NCBI RefSeq assembly: GCF_001051235.1
Contig: NZ_CBTJ020000042.1
Coordinates: 62,001 to 126,000, forward strand
DNA: 64,000 nt
Direction of reading: 5' to 3'
From: Candidatus Competibacter denitrificans Run_A_D11
GTDB lineage: Bacteria > Pseudomonadota > Gammaproteobacteria > Competibacterales > Competibacteraceae
The position numbers were made by a program, and so were the translations under genes. The notes beneath the pieces were generated by a model, which was not told the origin of the DNA, did not search any database, and saw nothing but the letters and a program-made list of their open reading frames with translations. Below, piece by piece: positions 34,887-44,265 of the stretch (position 1 is its first letter; each line of letters opens with the position of its first letter).

Positions 34887-35771
34887 TCAGGTATGGGCTG
34901 CTTCCATTGCCGCAATGGCATCGGCCATGCCGACCACCCGGCGGGCACTTTCGACGTGGAGATTTTCGATCAATTTACCGTCAACCACCGCTACACCTTC
35001 GCCGCGTGCCGCTGCGTCGGTATGGGCTTGGATGATTTTCCGTGACCACTCGACATCAGCCGGCTTAGGTGTGAAGACCTTATTGCAGGGGCCGACCTGC
35101 TTGGGATGAATCAGGGTTTTACCGTCGAAACCCAGTTCATGGCCTTGGCGGCAGGCGAACTCAAAGCCGGTTTCATCATTTAAATCAAGGTAAACGCCAT
35201 CCAGAATGGCTAAGCCAGCGGCGCGGGCCGCCAACAGGCACAGGCCCAGCGAACTCATAAACGGCAAGCGCTCGTGGGTGTGCGCGCAGTCCAGTTCTTT
35301 GGCCAGATCGGACGTGCCCATCACCAGACCCTCCATCCGTGGGGTCGATTCCGCGATCCGCTGCGATTCCAGAATACTGCGGGGGGTTTCCATCATCGCC
35401 CAAATCGTCATCGAATCGGGTGCGCCATTGGCGCGCATGATTGATTCCATGTGACGGATCGCATCGGCGCTTTCCACCTTGGGCAGCAACAGCGCATTAG
35501 CACCCGATTTTGACGCCATGGCGATATCTTCATAACCCCATTTGGTCGATAGTGCATTGACCCGAATGATGATTTCGCGCAAACCGAAGCCACCGGCCTT
35601 CACCGCCTCGCACACTTGTTGACGGGCGAGTTCCTTGGAATCAGGGGCAACGGCATCTTCCAAATCGAGAATCAAACTGTCGGCGGGTAAGGTGCGGGCT
35701 TTCTCCAGGGCGCGAGCATTGGAGCCTGGCATGTACAGCATACTGCGGCGAGGACGCGCGGATTTAGGCAT
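34887..35771 (-). CDS. CitE-like HpcH/HpaI lyase (citramalyl-CoA lyase or malyl-CoA thioesterase type)
   Basis: A 294-aa CitE-fold enzyme: RRSMLYMPGSNARALEKART, DSLILDLEDAVAPDSKELAR, LLLPKVESADAIRH, the glutamate of IWAMMETPRSIL, MGTSDLAKELDC, and GFDGKTLIHPKQVGP. The pattern is nearer Rhodobacter Mcl2 (malyl-CoA thioesterase) and citramalyl-CoA lyases than the Mcl1-like protein at 28942. With the CoA-transferase/hydratase operon 4 kb away, it could cleave citramalyl-CoA to acetyl-CoA and pyruvate, or act as a malyl-CoA thioesterase. The choice cannot be made by eye. It is transcribed opposite to that operon. Confidence 0.83.
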   Translation of the reverse strand: MPKSARPRRSMLYMPGSNARALEKARTLPADSLILDLEDAVAPDSKELARQQVCEAVKAGGFGLREIIIRVNALSTKWGYEDIAMASKSGANALLLPKVESADAIRHMESIMRANGAPDSMTIWAMMETPRSILESQRIAESTPRMEGLVMGTSDLAKELDCAHTHERLPFMSSLGLCLLAARAAGLAILDGVYLDLNDETGFEFACRQGHELGFDGKTLIHPKQVGPCNKVFTPKPADVEWSRKIIQAHTDAAARGEGVAVVDGKLIENLHVESARRVVGMADAIAAMEAAHT

Positions 35772-35919
35772 CGTTATTCTCCCTTGGTCATGTGTGTTGT
35801 GGGTCAGGTAGGTAGGCAGGACCGGCCACCAAAACCAACGGTGGTGGCCTAAAACAGTAAGAATTTTACACCTTCTCGTCTGCCAGGAGGGAGATAACTG
35901 ATCAAGTCCGGCGCGGTGC

Positions 35920-36222
35920 TCAGTGAGTGGCGAAGCGATAACCGCTGAAACGCAAGAACCCGATTTTGACCGTGCCGGCTTGTCCGACCAGCAACGTATA
36001 AACGGTAAAAATTAGCGTGAACAGGGCATAAGCCAGGATTTCATTATTTACGAATGCATTCAGTAAATTACCACCAGCAATGATCTGGTCGGCCAATAAC
36101 ATCGGCCATGCCAACGACAACACTGCGCTGACCAGAAAGCGGATGTTCTCGCCAAAAACGCGGACAATGATATCGCCGATGGTATAGCCCTTCACCGCCC
36201 AGTAGAGAGCCAACCAGATCAT
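35920..36222 (-). CDS. Small hypothetical membrane protein
   Basis: A 100-aa protein with two or three hydrophobic segments (residues 2-11, about 28-50 and 62-82) and a basic C-terminus. I recognise no family. It starts seven bases after the stop of the cyclic-nucleotide-binding protein gene and is likely cotranscribed. No good ribosome-binding site is visible, so translation may be coupled to the upstream gene. Confidence 0.55.
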   Translation of the reverse strand: MIWLALYWAVKGYTIGDIIVRVFGENIRFLVSAVLSLAWPMLLADQIIAGGNLLNAFVNNEILAYALFTLIFTVYTLLVGQAGTVKIGFLRFSGYRFATH

Positions 36223-36228
36223 GGGATT

Positions 36229-36594
36229 TCAGCGACTGGCCAGTAGGTTATTGGCGCGGCGTAACCGTTCAGTGATTGCGCGCATCACCTGTAAAGCAAA
36301 AAGCGGGGTACGCTGGACGAGAACCAGAAAATGTTCCCGATTGACAGGCGCGAGCAAGCAATCAGTTTTAGCGATGGCGGAGGCGCTACGGGGCTTGTCA
36401 TCGATTAACGCCAGCTCACCGAGGATGCCTCCCGGATTGATCGTTTCGAGAATGCGTTCACCTAGCATGATATCAACTTGGCCTTCGGCGACGATGTACA
36501 TGTTTTGGGCCGAATCACCTTCGCGGAAGATGGCTTGACCGGCGGTAAAGGATTGATATTGTTCGATAGCGCTGAACAGGTCCTGGTTTTTCAT
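36229..36594 (-). CDS. Stand-alone cyclic nucleotide-binding domain protein
   Basis: A 121-aa single-domain cNMP-binding protein. FTAGQAIFREGDSAQNMYIV, GGILGELALIDDKPRSASAIA and the C-terminal helices match the Crp-type beta-roll. The phosphate-binding cassette has GELALIDDKPRSA, close to the consensus with its conserved arginine. There is no DNA-binding helix-turn-helix. ATG 36594 has GGAG eight bases upstream; the longer frame to 36771 has no support. It probably senses a cyclic nucleotide for a partner protein, perhaps the small membrane protein downstream. Confidence 0.85.
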   Translation of the reverse strand: MKNQDLFSAIEQYQSFTAGQAIFREGDSAQNMYIVAEGQVDIMLGERILETINPGGILGELALIDDKPRSASAIAKTDCLLAPVNREHFLVLVQRTPLFALQVMRAITERLRRANNLLASR

Positions 36595-36927
36595 GCGATG
36601 CTCCGCGTCGTGCTGAATAAGGTGGGAAAGTCCTGTCCAAGGCTCGGCAGGAATGGTCTGCGCGATAATTTTTTGGAGTTTAGCGGATTTCTGGGGCCTT
36701 AACAGTGAACTACTTGGTTTCGAGGCTGCCGTATGGCCGGGGTAGAAAGCCACCGGGCAATTGCGCCGCATTGATGACCGCTATTGTCGGTGACTGGCCC
36801 CGATGTTTGTTGGTGTTGTGCAATAGTTGGCAGCTAAACTAGCCTAAGCGGCCCCGTTCCGATGGGGCGTGCTGAACGCGGGTTCTGAACCGCCGGCGAT
36901 GTCAAAATCACGATGAGGAGTGTTCCG
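36595..36927. other. Intergenic region between divergent genes
   Basis: 333 bases holding the divergent upstream regions of the cNMP-binding and DUF533 genes. I see only a short GCCCC/GGGGC hairpin near 36851-36868 and no gene. Confidence 0.5.
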
Positions 36928-37617
36928 ATGGATGTTGGCGCGTTATTCGATCAGCTTTTGCAATCTGGGCGCGATCTGGTGAACAAGGGCCAGGATATGA
37001 TCGAGCAAAAACTCGACATTCCCGAAAGTGGTTCTCAGCGCGATGCCGCCTGGTCGAGCATGGGTAAGGGTGCCGCTGCGGCAGGGGTCGCGGCGCTGCT
37101 GCTGGGTACCCGTGCTGGGCGGGGCTTGACCGGGTTGGCGTTGAAACTCGGCAGCTTGGGGGCGATTGGTGGCCTGGCTTATAAAACCTTCCAGGATTGG
37201 CAGGCCAAGCAAAGCGGAACCACGGTTGTCGATCCAGGCCCACCCGTAACGGCTCTCAGTGGTTCACAACTCGACAAACGCGGTAAGGCACTCTTGCGGG
37301 CCATGTTATCCGCCGCCAAGGCAGACGGGCATATTGATGAGACCGAACAGGCCAAGATCGATGCTTACCTGCAAAAGCTCAATCTTGATCCCGAAGCCTT
37401 GCATTTCGTAAAGGATGAAATCACCGGGCCATTGAACGTGAAGGAGGTAGCAGCCGGCGCGGATTCTCCAGCGGCTGCCGTTGAAATCTATCTGACTTCC
37501 TTGTTGGCGATGAGTCCTGATAATGAAGCCGAGCGGACTTATTTGGACGATCTGGCCAGAGAGTTGAAATTGCCGCCCGAACTGATTGCAGAGCTGTTGG
37601 ATCAAGTCAAAACCTGA
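36928..37617 (+). CDS. DUF533/TerB-like protein (YebE family)
   Basis: A 229-aa protein of the YebE/DUF533 family. An N-terminal amphipathic region precedes a Gly/Ala-rich hydrophobic segment (GKGAAAAGVAALLLGTRAGR, near residues 50-85), and a C-terminal TerB-like helical domain contains LLRAMLSAAKADGHIDETEQ with its acidic metal-binding-type motif and AERTYLDDLARELKLP. ATG 36928 follows GAGGAG by eight bases. The function is unknown; E. coli yebE responds to envelope stress. Confidence 0.88.
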   Translation: MDVGALFDQLLQSGRDLVNKGQDMIEQKLDIPESGSQRDAAWSSMGKGAAAAGVAALLLGTRAGRGLTGLALKLGSLGAIGGLAYKTFQDWQAKQSGTTVVDPGPPVTALSGSQLDKRGKALLRAMLSAAKADGHIDETEQAKIDAYLQKLNLDPEALHFVKDEITGPLNVKEVAAGADSPAAAVEIYLTSLLAMSPDNEAERTYLDDLARELKLPPELIAELLDQVKT

Positions 37618-37659
37618 GACAGATCGCAAGGCATTTGCCATCTTGCTAACAGCGCAAGC

Positions 37660-37704
37660 GCTGACCCTGGACTGTGGATTATCCCCAGACTCGCCAGGGT
37701 CAGC
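37660..37704. terminator. Inverted repeat between convergent genes
   Basis: GCTGACCCTGG (37660-37670) and CCAGGGTCAGC (37694-37704) form an 11-bp perfect stem with a 23-base loop, between the DUF533 and NosL gene ends. There is no T-run on either side, so termination is only probable. Confidence 0.5.
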
Positions 37705-37721
37705 ACTGCTGAATCAAACCG

Positions 37722-38234
37722 CTAATCGAACTTGCCGTGGTCAAGATTTTCCAGTAAGGCTGAGTTCACCGCCTCAAACCGAAGGATGCGGCGGCCGTGG
37801 TGATCCTTCATGAACTCATCGGCTTCGGCCTGCGAAGCCAGCGGTACCAGTTCATGACCCATCGGTCCCAGGACGTCCGAGCCGATCACATACCAGGCGG
37901 CGTGCGCGTCAATTTTGGTGACGCCGTAATACTCGGTGACGCCGATGGTGGCGATATCCGCCTGGGTATGGCCGGGCGCGTATTTAGGCAAATCCAGCAG
38001 GTATTTGAATAAATCCTTGGGGCCATCGAAATGATGGGCGTGGCCGTCTTTGTAGAACGCGGTTGCCACCCAGCCAGGATAGAGGCTGACGAACATCCCA
38101 CACACCGGGCAGGTGTCCTTGGGGCCAGGGCCAGGGAGTGATAAACCCTCACTCCAGGCTGGCGACAGGTTGCTAAACCCTAGTGCCAGCATCAGCCAGA
38201 TAGCGCCCGCTAGTGGAGCGCCCGCCCATTTCAT
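37722..38234 (-). CDS. nosL: NosL family copper-binding protein
   Basis: A 170-aa exported NosL-type protein: signal peptide (residues 1-28), the metal-binding DTCPVCGMFVSLYPGW, then FYKDGHAHHFDGPKDLFKYL and a C-terminal LVPLASQAEADEFMKDHHG. NosL proteins bind Cu(I) and serve nitrous oxide reductase or other copper enzymes. The usual lipobox cysteine is absent; the leader resembles a cleavable signal. Its ATG overlaps the stop of the upstream NosL-like gene. No nosZ or nosDFY is in the window. Confidence 0.87.
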   Translation of the reverse strand: MKWAGAPLAGAIWLMLALGFSNLSPAWSEGLSLPGPGPKDTCPVCGMFVSLYPGWVATAFYKDGHAHHFDGPKDLFKYLLDLPKYAPGHTQADIATIGVTEYYGVTKIDAHAAWYVIGSDVLGPMGHELVPLASQAEADEFMKDHHGRRILRFEAVNSALLENLDHGKFD

Positions 38235-38860
38235 TGGCCGTGCCCGGCACCTTGCTGGCGTTTCTCGGCTCGCTTCTTGCGAATCATCATCGTATCGCCT
38301 GCCATGCTCTGATAGGCGGCACGCAGGGCGGCGTCGAAGTCGCCTAATTCACCGCCGTGTTCCGCTTTGGCGGCTTCTGCGGCGGTCTTGGCGGCAAAAG
38401 CGACCTTGCTTTGTTTGGTCATCACACCCGGCAATTTCGAGCCGATCAGGTAGGTGGCCGCCTCCACAGCGACCAGCGGTTTGAGATCATCCTTCGCACC
38501 GAAATCAGCCGCATAAATCGCCTTAGGCCCGCGATCCAGGTTGATGGCCAGACTCAAAGCGGCGCAATGCAGCGAGCAAGTGGCGTCTACCAGATCATCC
38601 TGATAATGCACCAGGTGGCGGCTGTGGTGATATTGCTTGCGATCCATCCCGCAGTAAGGGCATTTGGGGTATTTGCTCAGTTCGTTGTCGAGCGGTTTGG
38701 CATCGGCGGCGGTTTTGGGGATGAATTGCAGTGGCGTACCGTCGTTCTCGCACGTTGCGGCCAGTACCGGCGGACTGAGCGCAGCGACACCGACGGTGGC
38801 TCCTGCCACGGTGAGCAGGCGAAGGATCTGGCGGCGTTCAGGGTTATGGTTATTGTTCAT
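38231..38860 (-). CDS. NosL-like protein with twin-arginine-type leader
   Basis: A 209-aa exported protein related to NosL. The leader begins with NPERRQILRLLTVAGATVG, suggestive of a Tat signal (RRQILRLL). The metal-binding motif YPKCPYCGMDRKQYHHSRHL and the following CSLHC add extra Cys/His ligands. Positions about 95-150 match the second half of NosL. ATG 38860 is preferred because the longer frame would mask the leader. It overlaps the downstream nosL by four bases, so the two are co-translated, probably as a copper or haem-copper delivery pair. Confidence 0.78.
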   Translation of the reverse strand: MNNNHNPERRQILRLLTVAGATVGVAALSPPVLAATCENDGTPLQFIPKTAADAKPLDNELSKYPKCPYCGMDRKQYHHSRHLVHYQDDLVDATCSLHCAALSLAINLDRGPKAIYAADFGAKDDLKPLVAVEAATYLIGSKLPGVMTKQSKVAFAAKTAAEAAKAEHGGELGDFDAALRAAYQSMAGDTMMIRKKRAEKRQQGAGHGQ

Positions 38861-38971
38861 TTGAGCGATCTCTTGTTTTGGAAAGGCCATCGTCATTATA
38901 CGCTGAGCTTTTACCATTCTAAAATAGAGATTATTCATCATGACTATGCGTTTTAATCCATATTTTGTAAA

Positions 38972-39790
38972 TTATTTGTAACATTCGATCTGTTTGCCTG
39001 AGTAGCAGAAGATCGCCTTTCTGTTTTCAACCAATGCAGCAAACTCTTGATGTAGGCTTGATACAATCGCCGATGTTGTTCTGCCCTCAGCAAGCAGATT
39101 TTCCGCAGCACTGAGAAAAAGCGACTTCCAATAATTTAGAAATTTAATCCGTTGGGATTTCAATCGCATCCTGCCATCCAGCAGCGGCGATATCTCATAA
39201 AAACTGATTTGCTTAAACTTCGCTTCAATCGCTAGATTGGCCAGCTTTATTCCGATATCTGGATCACCGCCGCCGTCAATTTGATACTGGTTAAATGCGT
39301 ACCAATAGTCATTGATTGCCGGGCAGTTCGGATAAATATAAAGACCTGAGTTGAATACTTCCGTACAATAAAAAATACCGTTTAGCATTAATACTCTGTA
39401 GGCTTCCTGCAAAATAGCCAGGGGATGATTGGTATGCTCCAGTACGCAAAAAATACAAACGCTATCGTAAGAACCGTCAGCAAAGGGTAACTGATAACCG
39501 GAAGCTACTTGAAGTTTTACGGTGCCACTAGCAATGCAATCTTTAAGAACATTATTGGCACGCGCAATCTGCGAGTACGCCGAATCAATCCCATCTATTT
39601 TCAAATGGGGAAATTTCTTGGCAAGAAGCAAAATTTGCGCGCCAACGCCACAACCAATCTCCAAAAGGTGGTGGCAATCGCTAAAATCAATATTCTGATA
39701 AATATAGCGTTCGAGAAACTGCGCCTGATTCAAAAGCCGATCCTGCTCCTGCTTTGAAAAGGTGTGAATGTAATGTTTTTCAATCATCAC
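38972..39790 (-). CDS. Class I SAM-dependent methyltransferase
   Basis: A 272-aa methyltransferase with motif I LLEIGCGVGAQILLLA near residue 45, an acidic residue at the end of strand 2 (KIDGIDSAY), and motif VFCVLEHTNHPLAIL near 115. It is noticeably more AT-rich than neighbouring genes. No signal or membrane segments. The substrate cannot be assigned; the neighbourhood (small cupin, PQ-loop protein) is uninformative. Confidence 0.82.
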   Translation of the reverse strand: MMIEKHYIHTFSKQEQDRLLNQAQFLERYIYQNIDFSDCHHLLEIGCGVGAQILLLAKKFPHLKIDGIDSAYSQIARANNVLKDCIASGTVKLQVASGYQLPFADGSYDSVCIFCVLEHTNHPLAILQEAYRVLMLNGIFYCTEVFNSGLYIYPNCPAINDYWYAFNQYQIDGGGDPDIGIKLANLAIEAKFKQISFYEISPLLDGRMRLKSQRIKFLNYWKSLFLSAAENLLAEGRTTSAIVSSLHQEFAALVENRKAIFCYSGKQIECYK

Positions 39791-39869
39791 TCGCCTTTAA
39801 TGCTTCGCTGAAACTTTGGCGTCTTCGCGAAGTGAGAAAGCATAGTGCCGGTTATAGCGTTGCCGATGC

Positions 39870-40235
39870 TCAGGAAACACGGTTGGGGAATGACACTTCA
39901 AAAACGACACAGCCCACGTCCGTTCTAAATGGCCCATGTAATTCGCCTGGTGGTCGGCTGGCGTAATGCCCAGCCTCAAGCCAAAGCTCGAAAGCCTGAT
40001 CATAGAGACGGCCACTGATGATAAGCACCTCCTCAGGGTACAAGTGGCTTTTCCCACCAAACATAGCGGTGTCAGCGCCGGGCAAAAAACGAGTCAGTCT
40101 GGAGTACTCGCCGGTCTTTAGGTCAATGCTGAGCGTTAATTCTTCAACAAAGCCTTCCAATCCTGGAATCGGAATCCAGTCCTTTTGGTGTTCAGGCGCT
40201 AAAGGGTTCCAGTAGGTTACCGTGGATTTTGGCAT
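39870..40235 (-). CDS. Small cupin-domain protein (ChrR-like)
   Basis: A 121-aa single-domain cupin. The first cupin motif region reads FGGKSHLYPEEVLIISGRLYDQ and the second ASRPPGELHGPFRTDVGCVVFEV. Histidines at both motifs could bind a metal. The pattern resembles the anti-sigma factor ChrR cupin and acetylacetone-cleaving enzyme families. No partner gene points to a function. Confidence 0.75.
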   Translation of the reverse strand: MPKSTVTYWNPLAPEHQKDWIPIPGLEGFVEELTLSIDLKTGEYSRLTRFLPGADTAMFGGKSHLYPEEVLIISGRLYDQAFELWLEAGHYASRPPGELHGPFRTDVGCVVFEVSFPNRVS

Positions 40236-40302
40236 TGATCGTTCTCAACCTGTTGATTTCGATTGGCTGTATTTAATAGCCAATGATGGCTGGCAGCCTG
40301 TA

Positions 40303-40749
40303 TTATATTCTTTGCATGAGATCAATAGCATACTGCCGACGTTTGATAAAAGTAATGGTGAGGACAACCAGGCAGGCCGATGCATTGCCAAAAAAGATCA
40401 ACGCCATCACTGAATCACCGACATAGACGATAGCGTAGACAATCGTTGTGAGATGCGACACCAAAAAAAGGCTCCAGGTTGCACAAGAAACCCCAGACGC
40501 ACCATTGGTGTCCTTGGCCGCAGCCACCATTTGCGGGACATAGGCCAGGATACGCAAAGAGTTTACTAACATGAAGGCGCCGAACACAGCGGAACGTAAC
40601 CATTCCTCATTGCCGTTGAAGTAAATCTTGGCGCCGATCCCAAATCCTATGAGCGATAAGAAGAGGGCTAAAATACCGCTACTGATCCAGCCGATTTCGC
40701 TACGGCGCTTGGGAGCAGTGGATTGAAGAGTTTGTTCTAAAGCAACCAC
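40303..40749 (-). CDS. PQ-loop (SemiSWEET-like) membrane protein
   Basis: A 148-aa protein with four hydrophobic segments. One repeat shows LAYVPQMVAAAKDTNGASGV followed by SCATWSLFLVSHLTTIVYA, the PQ-loop pattern of SemiSWEET/SWEET-type small transporters and related proteins. SemiSWEETs move sugars as homodimers; with one N-terminal extra helix this is a variant. Substrate is not deducible. No obvious ribosome-binding site before the GTG/ATG choices near 40749. Confidence 0.68.
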   Translation of the reverse strand: MVALEQTLQSTAPKRRSEIGWISSGILALFLSLIGFGIGAKIYFNGNEEWLRSAVFGAFMLVNSLRILAYVPQMVAAAKDTNGASGVSCATWSLFLVSHLTTIVYAIVYVGDSVMALIFFGNASACLVVLTITFIKRRQYAIDLMQRI

Positions 40750-41118
40750 GTTACGTTCTCCAAAGATTTTTTGTTAATCGAAAGATAAAAGCTTTCAGCA
40801 GACTCAAGATTCCGCCAATGGGTTAATAGCAAGCCGGATGCCAATGAGGAGTCTTCGGAGAACGGGTTGTAAGGTCTTGATTGCCAAGTGGCGGTAGCTA
40901 TGAAACGGTGATCGTGTCGATCTGGCTCGGTCTTTTCCCTTCGCAAAATGTTGCGAATTTTTCAAAATATTGGGAAAAGCTTAATCAGTTCCCTTCGCAA
41001 GCGATGCCCTGAAATCGCAGCGGTAGGCCAGCCGACGAATACGCTATAGTTGATTGAATCGGCTCACAAGCAAAACGCCGCATCGTTACCACACCCATCA
41101 CTGCTTGATCTGGACCCC
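40750..41118. other. Intergenic region upstream of the hybrid kinase
   Basis: 369 bases between divergent genes. A 12-base direct repeat TTCCCTTCGCAA occurs at 40935 and 40990, and CAAAATATTGGGAA at 40963-40976 recurs inverted after the second kinase gene. These could be regulator sites. No gene seen. Confidence 0.4.
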
Positions 41119-44100
41119 ATGCGCATCAAAGCCTATTGGCAAACCCTGGTCGGCAAGGCGCTACTGAAGATCGCGCTCGGCATTACGCTGATCATCGCCT
41201 TGGCCAGCGGCGTTAGCTACCAGATCCTCTTTAAGGAAATCGAACGACGGGCGGTGGATCAGTTACGTGAATATGCGGTGCAGCGCGCCAAATTTCACGA
41301 AGCCCACTTCGCGCTGGCACGGGAATTTCATCAGGTGATCAAGCAGGAGTTTCTGCGGCGCTACCAGGAACCATCACCCGACTTCGAACGGCGCTTCGAT
41401 CAATTGATGGTGCGTTACCCCGACGGGGCGCTCCGCAACCGGCCGGAATATGCCGATATCACTCGGTATTCGACCGGTTGGATTCATAAGGACGTGCGGC
41501 CCAACCCCGAATTCAAACGACTATGGATGCTGTTTTTCGATCTGTCGGAACAGTTTTCCCGGCTGACGACGACCCGGTTCGTCAACCTATATTTTCTGCA
41601 CCCCACTGAATCCGCCAATATGGGCTACGATGATCCCGCGCGATCCAACCAGGTGCATTGGGCCGCCGACACGCCCGCCGATTGGGTGCTGAACCAGCAG
41701 GATTCTTTCTTGATGGCGACCCCAGCTCGCAACGCCCGTCGGGAAACGGTCTGGGCCGGCCCGGAGTACGAGCCGGCCTACCGGCAATTGTTGGTGCCAG
41801 CGGTTACCCCCATTGATCTGAACGGCGAACATATCGCCACCGTGGCCAGCGATACGCTGCTCGACGATTTGGAAGCCAGCATCCTGCGCGCCGATATTCC
41901 AGGCGCCGCTCACACAGTGTTTCGGGACGACGGTCGATTGATCATCGACCGAACCTATCAGCCGAAAATTATTGAACATGAGGGTATTTACTTTATCCAG
42001 CAGACCAGCGACGCGCGGTTGCGTGCTCTGCTGGCGCTGACCACCCACGCGCCGGTATTACCGGATTACGGCTACAACCCGGATGCCGACCAGTATTACG
42101 CCATCAGCCGCTTGCAGGGGCCGCGCTGGTATTTTGCGTCCACCCTGCCGGGCAGTTTGATTCGAAGCGAGGCGTTCAAAGCCGCGCAGTGGGTGTTGTG
42201 GGCTGGTTTTGCCTCGCTGGCGCTGGTGTTGGCGGTGCTGGCGATGCTGCTGCACCGGCAGATCGCCGTGCCGCTGCGGCAATTGCTGGTCGCCGTCCGC
42301 CAGATGGGCCAACAGCGGGTACTCATCCCACTGGATACCACCCGCCGCGACGAAATCGGCAAGCTGGCCGCCGCCTTCACCATCGCCGCTCAGTCGGTTG
42401 CGGATGAAATTCGCCAACGCGACTGGAATCTCCAGCAGGAAAGTTCGGGTCGGATGCAGGCCTACCAAGCGTTGCAGGCTAGCGAAACCCGCTATCGTGT
42501 CGTTGCCGAGCAGACCGGCCACATCGTCTATGACTACGATCTCTCCAGCGGCCGGATCGACTGGGCTGGCCCGATCCCGCAGATTACCGGCTACCGTTTT
42601 CAGGAATTCGCGGAACTGAACATCGACGGCTGGGCAGAGCGCATCCATCCCGATGATCGTGCCCAAGCATTGCAAGCTCTGCGGCAAGCGCGCAGCGAAT
42701 TCCGCAAATACCAGGTCGAATACCGTTTTCGCCGCGCGGATGGCAGCTATATCTACCTGGAAGATGAGGGGGTGTTGCTGACCGATATCAAGGATCGCTC
42801 CCGGCGGATGCTCGGTACTATGAAGGATATCAGCGAGCGCAAGCGCGTCGAACAGGCGTTGCGGGAAGCCAAGGAAGAAGCGGACAAGGCCAATCGCGCC
42901 AAAAGCCGTTTTCTGGCCGACATCAGTCACGAGTTGCGCACGCCCTTGAACGCCATCCTGGGTTACGCCCAGATTCTGCTGCGCGATGCTGGTTTAGCGC
43001 AGAAAGCGCACGGCGGTCTCACCATCATCCAGCAATCCGGCGAGCACCTGCTGGGCCTGATCAACGACATTCTGGACCTGGCCAAGATCGAGTCGAACAA
43101 ACTGGACGTGCAGAGCGAAACATTCGATCTGTGCGATTTTGTGCAAGGGATCGCCGGTGCGTTTGCGGTGCGAGCCAAGCAAAAGAATCTGCATTTTCGC
43201 ACCGACGCCGATCCAGGCTTGCCCGTCCATGTCCGAGGCGACGAACGCAAGCTGCGGCAAATTCTGTTCAATCTGATCGGCAATGCCATCAAATTTACCG
43301 ACGCGGGCGAGATCGGCTTTGCTATCACGACTGATGAAGGGCGGATTCGCTTCGCCGTGACCGACACGGGCTGCGGCATTCGCGCCGAGGAACTGAGCCA
43401 GTTGTTTCAGCCGTTTGGTCGGGTCGGTGAGCGCTCGCAAGCCACCGAGGGGGCCGGCTTGGGACTGATCATCAGCCGCCGGCTGGTGGAATTGCTCGGC
43501 GGCGTGCTGTCCGTCGAGAGCACGTTCGGCCAGGGTAGTCGGTTCTGGTTCGCGTTGGCCTTGCCGGCGGTCGCTGCACCAACGCGGATAGAGACGGCCC
43601 CAAACGCGCCGGTGATTGGCTATCGCGGGCCGCGCCGTCGGGTGCTGATCGCGGATGACAAGCGCGAAAATCGTGCAGTGTTGGTGGACATGCTGGCTCC
43701 GCTCGGCTTTAAGGTGGCGGAAGCGGCCAACGGTCAAGCGGCACTTGATCTGGTGGGGCCATTCCAGCCGGATGCCGTGCTGATGGATATGCGGATGCCG
43801 GTGCTGGATGGGCTGGAGGCCACCCGCCGGTTGCGCCAGTCCGAGGTGGCCCGCGAACTCGTCATCATCGCAGTATCGGCCAGTGCCTACGGCCACCAAC
43901 GTGCGCAATATCTGGCGGCTGGCGCCGATGCCTTTCTGTCCAAACCATTCCGGCAGGATGAATTGCTGGAATTGTTGCGCCTGCATCTGAAGCTGGAACT
44001 GGTCTATGCCGATACGACGAGTCGGTCGGTGCCCAGTGAGCGCCCCAGCGCGCAAACCGTGCTGGCTCCACCGGAAACCGATCTAGCCATCCTGCGCGAT

Positions 44101-44265
44101 TTCGCCCAACGCGGCGATATCAAGAATTTGCTGGTGCAACTCGACCGGCTGGAACGCGCCGATACCGCTTACGCGCCATTCACGGCGCATGTGCGCGATC
44201 TGGCTGAACGATTCCAGCTCAAAAAAATCAATGAGCTACTGGCGGGTGGGGATCTAACGCCATGA
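41119..44265 (+). CDS. Hybrid sensor histidine kinase (Cache-HAMP-PAS-HisKA-HATPase-REC)
   Basis: A 1048-aa membrane hybrid kinase. Order: membrane helix (about residues 12-35), large periplasmic Cache-like sensor, second helix (about 360-385), HAMP, PAS domain (about 445-575, [20 protein letters not shown]), HisKA with phospho-acceptor His in [14 protein letters not shown], HATPase with NLIGNAIKF (N box) and DTGCGI / GAGLGL, then a receiver with [12 protein letters not shown] and a last helical module ([20 protein letters not shown]). ATG 41119 is favoured over TTG 41050. The stop overlaps the ATG of the next gene, a paralogue. The signal and target are unknown; the sigma-54 regulator at 47696 is a candidate. 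Confidence 0.9.
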   Translation: MRIKAYWQTLVGKALLKIALGITLIIALASGVSYQILFKEIERRAVDQLREYAVQRAKFHEAHFALAREFHQVIKQEFLRRYQEPSPDFERRFDQLMVRYPDGALRNRPEYADITRYSTGWIHKDVRPNPEFKRLWMLFFDLSEQFSRLTTTRFVNLYFLHPTESANMGYDDPARSNQVHWAADTPADWVLNQQDSFLMATPARNARRETVWAGPEYEPAYRQLLVPAVTPIDLNGEHIATVASDTLLDDLEASILRADIPGAAHTVFRDDGRLIIDRTYQPKIIEHEGIYFIQQTSDARLRALLALTTHAPVLPDYGYNPDADQYYAISRLQGPRWYFASTLPGSLIRSEAFKAAQWVLWAGFASLALVLAVLAMLLHRQIAVPLRQLLVAVRQMGQQRVLIPLDTTRRDEIGKLAAAFTIAAQSVADEIRQRDWNLQQESSGRMQAYQALQASETRYRVVAEQTGHIVYDYDLSSGRIDWAGPIPQITGYRFQEFAELNIDGWAERIHPDDRAQALQALRQARSEFRKYQVEYRFRRADGSYIYLEDEGVLLTDIKDRSRRMLGTMKDISERKRVEQALREAKEEADKANRAKSRFLADISHELRTPLNAILGYAQILLRDAGLAQKAHGGLTIIQQSGEHLLGLINDILDLAKIESNKLDVQSETFDLCDFVQGIAGAFAVRAKQKNLHFRTDADPGLPVHVRGDERKLRQILFNLIGNAIKFTDAGEIGFAITTDEGRIRFAVTDTGCGIRAEELSQLFQPFGRVGERSQATEGAGLGLIISRRLVELLGGVLSVESTFGQGSRFWFALALPAVAAPTRIETAPNAPVIGYRGPRRRVLIADDKRENRAVLVDMLAPLGFKVAEAANGQAALDLVGPFQPDAVLMDMRMPVLDGLEATRRLRQSEVARELVIIAVSASAYGHQRAQYLAAGADAFLSKPFRQDELLELLRLHLKLELVYADTTSRSVPSERPSAQTVLAPPETDLAILRDFAQRGDIKNLLVQLDRLERADTAYAPFTAHVRDLAERFQLKKINELLAGGDLTP

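Noticed and set aside
41050..41118. Longer start (TTG 41050) for the hybrid kinase
   Set aside because: The 23 extra residues are not needed for the first membrane helix and no ribosome-binding site fits; ATG 41119 is preferred.
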